A stretch of DNA of 64,000 nt from Prostheceraeus crozeri. Lineage: Eukaryota; Platyhelminthes; Polycladida; Euryleptidae. Both the position numbers and the translations under genes were made by a program. Location: contig CAJQUW010006274.1 in assembly GCA_907163375.1 (NCBI GenBank), forward strand, positions 1 through 64,000, given 5' to 3'. Numbering within the stretch: position 1 is the stretch's first letter; each line of letters begins with the position of its first letter. Positions 57,535 to 64,000 of the stretch are shown piece after piece. The notes beneath the pieces were generated by a model that was not told the DNA's origin, did not search any database, and saw only the letters and a program-made list of their open reading frames with translations.

Positions 57535-58736
57535 CGTGTTTTGGTCCTACTATCATTACTCGTACATATGTTTGCATTGAAATCCAATCATTCATTTTGA
57601 TTCCTCGAGATTATTTCCAGTTAATCGAGATATGATATAATCATTCGATAGGCTAAGGAATACATAATTCTTACAAAATTCACACAGTTGACCAAACGGC
57701 AGGAGATCATAGTAATTATAGCAGCACAGAAAAAATCAAGATCCCCTTTCTTTTGAGGTCGATTTCTACTGGCACTAAAATTATGCAGAAGTTGACGCCC
57801 TTCGGCGTCCCGCGCTTAGAAACAATGTGGACCTTAGCAGAATGATGGAGCTTGATTTTTGATTTGCTGCTATAAAAATTCATGTAGGCTAGAATATAGG
57901 ATTCTGACAATTTTATTTGAGATAAGCTATGTGTAATTACATGCAAAAGTTAGTATTTTCTTACTATTTAAGAATCAGTTCGCAACATTTATATCAGATA
58001 GAGCATGTTTAGGTAGGCATCTTTAAATATGTTACACTAACTATAAATGCTCCTATAATGGTGTTTTCCTTTTGATTGACTAAACGATTTCCTCTAGAGG
58101 GAATGCATAGTTAATGGTCAATATTGGCCCATTAAAATTAATCGGAAGGCCGTGCCCGCGGCCTGTTCCATCCCGGTGATGCCTAATCACAGGAGAAAGA
58201 GAACATACGTGTTTCGACGCTTTGAAACTGATTTTTTCATCGTATCAAACTCAATTTTGTCATGCTAAAAAGTTATTTCTATGATTTGGTCGATGGTTTA
58301 TAAAGATGAGCTCCTGAAACTCTCAGTCCATCCCGAAGATGAGGCCAATCAGTTGCATTGCTTCAAATGTTGGAGTTTATTTAAGATGAAATTATGCTGA
58401 TAATGTTATTCTAGTGAAAGGATTTCTATTTTCCCTCGAAATTAATGTTCATGTTGGCTCATGGTTGAGAAGAAGAACAGAGAAGAAGTGTCAATTTTCC
58501 TGACGTAGCAGCGTGAAGCAAAGATTGATCAAGCGCACTCAAATGAATACCTCCCTAGGGTAAATCCAATTTATTCCACAACATTTCTGTCTTTTCAACT
58601 TTGGGTCTCAGATTTCCGTAAAAATTTGCATATATACTCATTTTTTTACGCTGAACACGAAAATCGTAGCGGCGACCACACCAAATAAAAACTTTCCATA
58701 GAAATCTAGCACTTTTAAAGAGCCATTTTTTCTACA
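56795..58736. other. Non-coding stretch in the 13.8-kb element
   Basis: AT-rich DNA, apart from three TGTCGCGAGCGTTAC motifs at 57154-57534. No gene was recognised. Confidence 0.45.
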
Positions 58737-59533
58737 TCTCGGTCAGAGGACAAATTGATCTCGGTCAGATAGATGTCGAATAGGAAACTCTTCGGCTTCT
58801 CCATTTGGGTTGCTGATGAATCTGGGAACTTAGGATGAATGCTAGCTTGCGTAAAGCGAAGTGACCAAAATGTAATGTATTGCATAATGTCCGTTGACCG
58901 TGACCCACCTTGTCCTCTGACCGAGATTTTTAAGGTCTCGGTCAGAGGACAAATTGATGTCGAACAGGAAACTCTTCGGTTTGTGCACTTGGGTTCATGA
59001 GACTGCGGGAACTTTGGACGAATACTTGAACGCATAAAACGAAGTGATCTAAATGTAATTGCATACATTATCATGTCTTTAGACTGAGACCCTTGTACTC
59101 TGACCGAGATCTTCAATTTCAACGTTGTCCTCTGACCGAGATTTTTTAGGGTCTCGGTCAGAGGACATTTTCGTGGTTTTTGGAGATTTTGAGAGAGTTA
59201 ATTGATATAAATGAAAAATTTCTTTTGCATAGATGTTAAGAGTATGGATCCCTCCTATGCTGTGAAATTTCATCGATTCCTGACAAAATTTCTGGTTTCA
59301 GCATCCATATGAAATTTTTGGGAATATTCAAATTCTCTGGTCGAAAAAACGGATAAAAATATTTTTAAATCAATATTGCACACTTGTAACGGCATCAAAC
59401 TGAATTTTCTTTACGGATTTATAAACTAGCACACTAGAGGATTCGTTTGGTGCAAAACGTTTAATGGAAGAATCAATATTCTTCGAGAAAAGGTACCTCG
59501 GTCAGAGGACAGAAAACGTCTCGGTCAGAGGAC
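58737..59533. repeat. Units bounded by inverted TCTCGGTCAGAGGAC motifs
   Basis: Forward copies start at 58737, 58936, 59152, about 59496 and 59519; reverse copies (GTCCTCTGACCGAGA, one with a change) at 58912, 59095 and 59127. The first two forward-reverse pairs enclose related units of 190 and 174 bp that share AGGAAACTCTTCGG and CGAAGTGA blocks. Neighbouring reverse and forward motifs form strong hairpins, for example 58912-58950. Confidence 0.85.
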
Positions 59534-62500
59534 ATTTTTTTCATTGGACAATAGAAACCCAGTGAAAATTCAATGATTAATATTGATTATAATATTTAAA
59601 ATTAGACTGTCTTAAAGAGCTGATCTTCTTCTTTCAGATGATATAAATATTAGTGGGTGTATTTGAATGTATCTAATCGAAAATCCGTATTGAACTGAGA
59701 GTACTGCAACTTTGGACATGCTTTTTTTTGTCTTTTTTCGGCAAAAAACGGCAACTTGTGAAGAAGGTCTTGGCTTTGTGACTTTTTAAAAACCATGCCA
59801 TAATAGATGAGATCTTTACGGTTCGATTGAAAAAAAAAAACTATTGAAATCGGTTCAGAAATATGGATTCTACAAATCAAAGACACATTTTCGTCAAATG
59901 TTGTGGATTAAATTGGATTTACCCCCTAAAGCTTACTCCGCGGCAAGCTACCGGAAGCGAAAATCCTGAAGCTTGTTATTTGGGGGGACTTACTGTAAAA
60001 TCCGGTGCCATAAGAAATTAATTAAGGTCTACTGAACGTTGTTTGTACAAAAAGTCAAGAATGATTGAAAGTTTATCATGTCGGCACCTCTCTTAGAGTT
60101 ATAAGAGTTTTATCTGCAGTTTTTCAAGATCTGATCAAATTTTGTCGAATAAATATCACAAACAAATTATAATCTCCAAATATTCATTAGTGAGAGAGGA
60201 TCGAGGAGTTCATTGAGTTCCGTTGGTAACTTATCTCTCATGGCGCATCAGCAACATAATGCGCCAATTGCGGGAGCAAAACTCAGGTACCGAGCGTTTG
60301 ATGCTATAATGGCATTTACAAATTTATCTAGATGGCTTCACTGCGCACGGCCTAAGTTAAGCTCACATGCACTATTTCAAGAGAATGCATAATGTCCTAC
60401 TGTCTTAAGGAAAATGCAGAGAAAGAAATTGGTAAAATTGAAATTAAACATGCGACATACAAATGTGCATGTACAGACGTTAACAAATAATTTTCTGAAG
60501 GAAATGAAAAAATGATCTCAAGTTTAACTATGACTGAAAGAATTAGCGAATCCTATGCTCAGAAGACTTCCTGCCTAGGGGAAGCATAATGCAATTGCAG
60601 GATATGATTGTTGGCATTTGAAACGGGCACACTTCACCTCATTTCGGTAACTATGCTGTTGGAGTGTCATTCTGCAGTTGACATGTCTATACTTAATATG
60701 ATTTGCTCTTGATCGGTCAAACCTAAATCACCATTCTATTCAGCGCTTACTTCATAATTAGTTATTCTTGATATGAATCATCAATTACAAGAATGATCAG
60801 GTAAGGAATAAAAGGTGGATTATTAAGCATCAGCATATTGAGCTCTCGAGTATTCTTAAAAATAATTTCAAAAGACTTTGAATCTTGATATTTTACCACG
60901 ATATAATTTGAGAAAATGATATTTAAAAAACTCTTGATTTTGCGAAATTTTTAATGCTTTTTTCATTTTGTCATTTTTCAATTTGATCATGTCAGAAAGG
61001 AAATAATGTTATAAGACATTTTACCACATTTTCATATTGGTTCGATAATTTCTGTTTGAAAGATGTTAATCCATAAAATTGTTATTCACTATCTGATGAG
61101 TGCGGAAGCTCGATTATCCCCAGGTTTTCAAATTCGTCTAAAATCTGCAAAAATATATCAATCGTCACCAAGCTTCGGGTAGACTTAGGCCTACTTAAGC
61201 ATATTTTCTACCTACATCAAAACTTTATGCAGATCGGACAAGTACTTTTGCATTATAGACGATAACGTGAAGCGCAGCGATATCAACCGCTTCATTTAAC
61301 TTCGTCTATTCGGCTCATTATTGTTGATCGTGTGTACATTGTTCTCTCTCCATCTCCCTCTTCATCTCATCCACTACTGCCATTTAAAATCTTCACATGA
61401 CCACTGCCTCGCCACAACCTTTTTTAGTTGAAAAAATGTTAGTGTAAGGGATCTGGCGTGGTCATCATCGATTCACGAGTTGTCGGGGAATGACTTTGTT
61501 GACCTCATCGTGCGCTTAATATCTGGCCTGCAGAGACAGCATACAGTTCAAACATAATGCTGCTATTTCTTAATAGGGATAAGACTTAGCAAATCTGAAT
61601 GAATGTCAGTAAACAGATAAGTCACACGATCACTTAACTAATAGCACTTCAAGTTTTCGTGCTTTCGATTAAATTTAACAGGTTATCAGCAATTTTCAAA
61701 ACATAGGAAGCTGACATACATGTAATTTTCCTAAATTTTGAATCCTACATTTTCACTTATCGTAATATTTTTATTACATAAAATGATTGAGATTGATTAT
61801 ATTTTCTCACCTTGGTCTGGAATCTTGTCATGTAAAAGAGAATTCAATCTTGATGGCCGTTCTTTTCCGCGCACGTGATAAAGAAGGTTCGATTCCGCAT
61901 CTTGTTTGACAGGATTTATAGGATATGATCTCTTCCTCACTTGTTTGACGGAAATGCAATCCTTCACGACGCTACAAGTCAGGTGAAACTTGAAGACAGC
62001 AATTGTAAATTAAGTTCGCATTGGCTTTCCGTTGAAGTCATTGAGTAACTGCAAAGCGAATATTAACCAAAACAGTCCATCAGATAATGACTTTGTTTCA
62101 CGCTGCTAATGCCGAATTCCGAGTTTCGACTCGACACCCAAGTGCTGTCAGCTTAAAGCGTGGCGCATTAATACGTTTGGCCAAGACTGCAGTGACAACA
62201 GACGTCGTTGATCGATCCATGGTAGCATAGAAACTTTGCATGAATAGTCTCCTGCGTCACGACTGCTGACTCACTCACCTCCTATCCTCCTATATTGTAC
62301 GCATATGCCAGACTTCAGAAAACTCAGATGGTTTAACAATAACATTGTTGGTGAAATTATGAAATGCAATGAAACCCGGACTGAAGAGGGATGGATATTG
62401 ACTTCTTGTCTTGATACCTAAATTGACAACTGCCATGATAGTCGATCGTCAATCAAGAAAGTACATACCGCTAACTAATTCCTACAGTACGAGGGAAATC

Positions 62501-63039
62501 ATCGGTACTACATGGACTTTAAGCTTTCGATAAGCTGCTTTCACAAGTGTTATATCATTCCGAATACTAAGCTCTACGCATGATCATTTTAATGTTTATA
62601 CCAGAGCTTTAAATAGTACTAAAATTATTTTGATGAAACACATGCATCAACTGGCCATTTAAACATCACTTTTCCTACGCTATCACGTGTGCCTATACTT
62701 GGTGTAGGCCTTTTACAACAGCACAACTGTAATTGTGGGCTATCAACTATTCTCGCGTTTGCATTGATCTGGTGTACATTAAAATACACCAAAGTTACAT
62801 GTGACGAAAATATTTAATTGACTGGGATAAGTAATGAAGCATTTAAATTTTTATGACAATGGCCCAGATTGGCTTTGTATATCTACTAATCTGCCTCATT
62901 ACAAACGAATCAAGCAATTAAAGCAGCAAGAGCTTATTAGCTGTTCAAAATTATTATGCCGCTTAGGAAACCTTGTCTGATCATTTAACGCCGTGAGAAG
63001 TCCTTCAAGCTGATGACGCTTGATAAGAACAGAAAAAAA
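59534..63039. other. Long non-coding stretch in the 13.8-kb element
   Basis: No gene or repeat of note was found. Open frames are short and without motifs. Confidence 0.45.
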
Positions 63040-63290
63040 TATTGCTTGCTTAGCCAATTTAGTAGGTGCTTGATGTGCCTAGTAGGCATATGGTAATCAT
63101 GCCATAGCAAACTTTGCCTAACCAATCTAGTAGGCGCTTGATATGGACCTACTAGGCATATGGTAATCATGCTTTGCTTAATCAATTTAGTAGGTGCTTG
63201 ATATGTGCCTAGTAGGCATATCGTGGCTTTGCGTGTTATTATGTCGCCTACTAAGTTTACCGCGCGCGTACCATGACGCTTAGCAAGCAA
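63040..63290. repeat. Right sub-terminal repeats of the 13.8-kb element
   Basis: Three irregular units of about 60-70 bp containing TTAGTAGGTGCTTGAT and CTAGTAGGCATATGGTAATC. Words such as GCCTAGTA, TAGTAAG and CTTAGCAAGC are shared with the left sub-terminal array, in inverted orientation. Confidence 0.75.
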
Positions 63291-63313
63291 AACATAATTT
63301 TTTTACTCGGGTG

Positions 63314-63487
63314 GAATTTAATATTTGAAATTTGAATTTTTTTAAAAATTGGTCCTGCATGCGAATAGCCAATAGATGATTTGAGAGACCTATGTAGTAG
63401 CTCTTAGATATGATAGTAGATGTCAAAAAAAGTGGTCGCTAAGGGCTCGCATTTTTTATCGCTTGATCGACCCAGCCGACGGGTGTG
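63314..63487 (-). repeat. RAG1-like transposon, right terminal repeat, outer portion
   Basis: Reverse complement of about 40310-40484. It ends GGGTGTG and is followed by the duplication CTCG at 63488-63491. Confidence 0.92.
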
Positions 63488-63489
63488 CT

Positions 63490-63632
63490 CGGCAGTACAC
63501 GCGACACCAACGTGGAACGCGGCAACTGAGGATGTTCCCTTTGAGACACATACAATGGAGCGAAGAAAGAAATCGCTTGAAAGTAAACTCCGTGAAGAAA
63601 ATCCTTTAAGTTGTGATGAACCCCCAAATTAG
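63490..63632 (+). pseudogene. Split open reading frame, part 3 (C-terminal)
   Basis: The frame SAVHATPTWNAATEDVPFET, then HTMERRKKSLESKLREENPL, ending SCDEPPN and TAG at 63630. It continues the frame of 40104-40309 once the RAG1-like transposon and one CTCG are removed. The end is charged and hydrophilic. AATAAA follows 94 bp after the stop. The family is not recognised. Confidence 0.65.
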
Positions 63633-64000
63633 TTGCAAAGAGATGCACCAGAAACTTCTTGCAGATAATTCACTGCTAAAGAGCATTTTGTCCGGTGTGA
63701 AATACATTTATCATCTAGAAAATTGAATAAATTTCTGTTTCATGGAAAGCATTTAGTGTGTTTTTGACTTTCTCCCTGAAAAGCTAAATAGATATTAATA
63801 CTTGCTTTCAGATGTAGTTTTTTTGACAATATTTACAGATATTAATTTTGAATTCCAGCTTTCCTGTAAGAACATCTTTTCTCAGCCAAAATTATTCTCT
63901 TCGAATTCTTCGGTAACTGGGTGAAAGTGTCTGTAAAAAAAACGATCTCGATATTGGGAGCAAACATCCAACCTTGCAGTTCCTCATATATTGAAATACT
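63633..64000 (+). other. Presumed 3' untranslated and downstream region of the split gene
   Basis: AT-rich, with no open frame of note. A polyadenylation signal is present at 63726-63731. Confidence 0.45.
63726..63731 (+). terminator. Polyadenylation signal of the split gene
   Basis: AATAAA, 94 bp after the stop codon, followed by a TTT- and GT-rich stretch. Confidence 0.45.

Larger units (their letters stand above)
49534..63311 (+). mobile_element. 13.8-kb transposon with CCCGAGTAAAA ends, unassigned family
   Basis: Left end CCCGAGTAAAAAAAATATGC and, read inward from the right, CCCGAGTAAAAAAATTATGT are inverted repeats, with similarity continuing to TGCTT. The flanks TG (49532-49533 and 63312-63313) are a 2-bp duplication. 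The unbroken copy of the target at 40480-40490 proves the insertion and both borders. The interior is mostly non-coding, with one decayed transposase-like gene (55088-56794), sub-terminal tandem repeats at both ends and two families of short motifs. It may be an autonomous relative of the 3.4-kb CCCGGG element or a composite with younger insertions. Confidence 0.88.
40310..63487 (-). mobile_element. RAG1-like transposon with about 498-bp terminal inverted repeats, interrupted by three insertions
   Basis: Left end CACACCCGTCGGCTGGGTCG (40310) and the inverted right end at 63487 are the same and are flanked by a 4-bp duplication CTCG (40306-40309 and 63488-63491). The terminal repeats match over about 498 bp; the right one is split by the 13.8-kb insertion. 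Without its three insertions the element is about 4.6 kb and carries one large gene, a RAG1-like transposase on the minus strand. CAC ends are shared with RAG signal heptamers, Transib and Chapaev; a 4-bp duplication fits Chapaev rather than the 5 bp of Transib/RAG. No RAG2-like gene was seen. Confidence 0.88.

Noticed and set aside
49533-63312. The 13.8-kb segment as an assembly error
   Set aside because: It has matching inverted ends and a 2-bp duplication of the target, which a misjoin would not produce.

Overview
The window is AT-rich, intron-bearing animal DNA, probably from an invertebrate: it carries a Polinton, Tc1/mariner, PIF/Harbinger, piggyBac-like and RAG1-like transposons. The phylum cannot be told from the sequence. 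Almost everything is transposable elements stacked inside each other. Most boundaries were fixed by matching terminal repeats and target-site duplications (TSDs).

Left part (1-12 kb). A Tc1-like element (copy A) opens the window. An LTR retrotransposon (3009-8373, TSD GAAAA, near-identical 237-bp LTRs) follows and carries a second, internally deleted copy of the same Tc1 family (copy B). A third Tc1-like element of another lineage (8500-9904) and about 2 kb of non-repetitive DNA come next.

Central nest (11.9-63.6 kb). A short open reading frame of roughly 141 codons, not recognised, starts at 11932 and ends at 63632. It is split by two insertions, and the reading frame lines up across both junctions when one TSD copy is counted. 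The first insertion is a PIF/Harbinger element (12011-40100), itself interrupted by a Polinton (14397-39031, TSD CACAAT). The Polinton holds a mariner (28591-30403) inside its DNA polymerase gene, and the mariner holds a MITE (29961-30267, 7-bp TSD). The second insertion is a transposon with about 498-bp terminal inverted repeats and a 4-bp TSD (40310-63487). It encodes a RAG1-like transposase, with RAG1-like zinc-binding N-terminus and core, on the minus strand. This element was broken by three further insertions: a piggyBac-like element (41264-42641), a 3.4-kb element with CCCGGG ends (42793-46218), and a 13.8-kb element with CCCGAG ends (49534-63311). The last two each make a 2-bp TSD and may belong to one little-known group.

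Polinton gene set (treated as a fossil, fairly young looking). It has a packaging ATPase, retroviral-type integrase with chromodomain, adenain-like protease, hexon-like major capsid protein, two penton/minor-capsid-like proteins and a protein-primed family B polymerase. It also has membrane-peptide-like basic proteins, RING-like proteins, a DEDDh-exonuclease-like protein, a TBP-like protein and PC4-like paralogues. Several genes have TATA boxes, and three copies of a 145-bp motif that could fold into hairpins lie in the 34-36 kb part.

The 13.8-kb element carries one decayed transposase-like gene (55088-56794), regularly spaced TGTCGCGAGCGTTAC motifs around it, and units bounded by an inverted CTCGGTCAGAGGAC motif. 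The RAG1-like transposon and the two CCCG-ended elements are the most interesting objects here.
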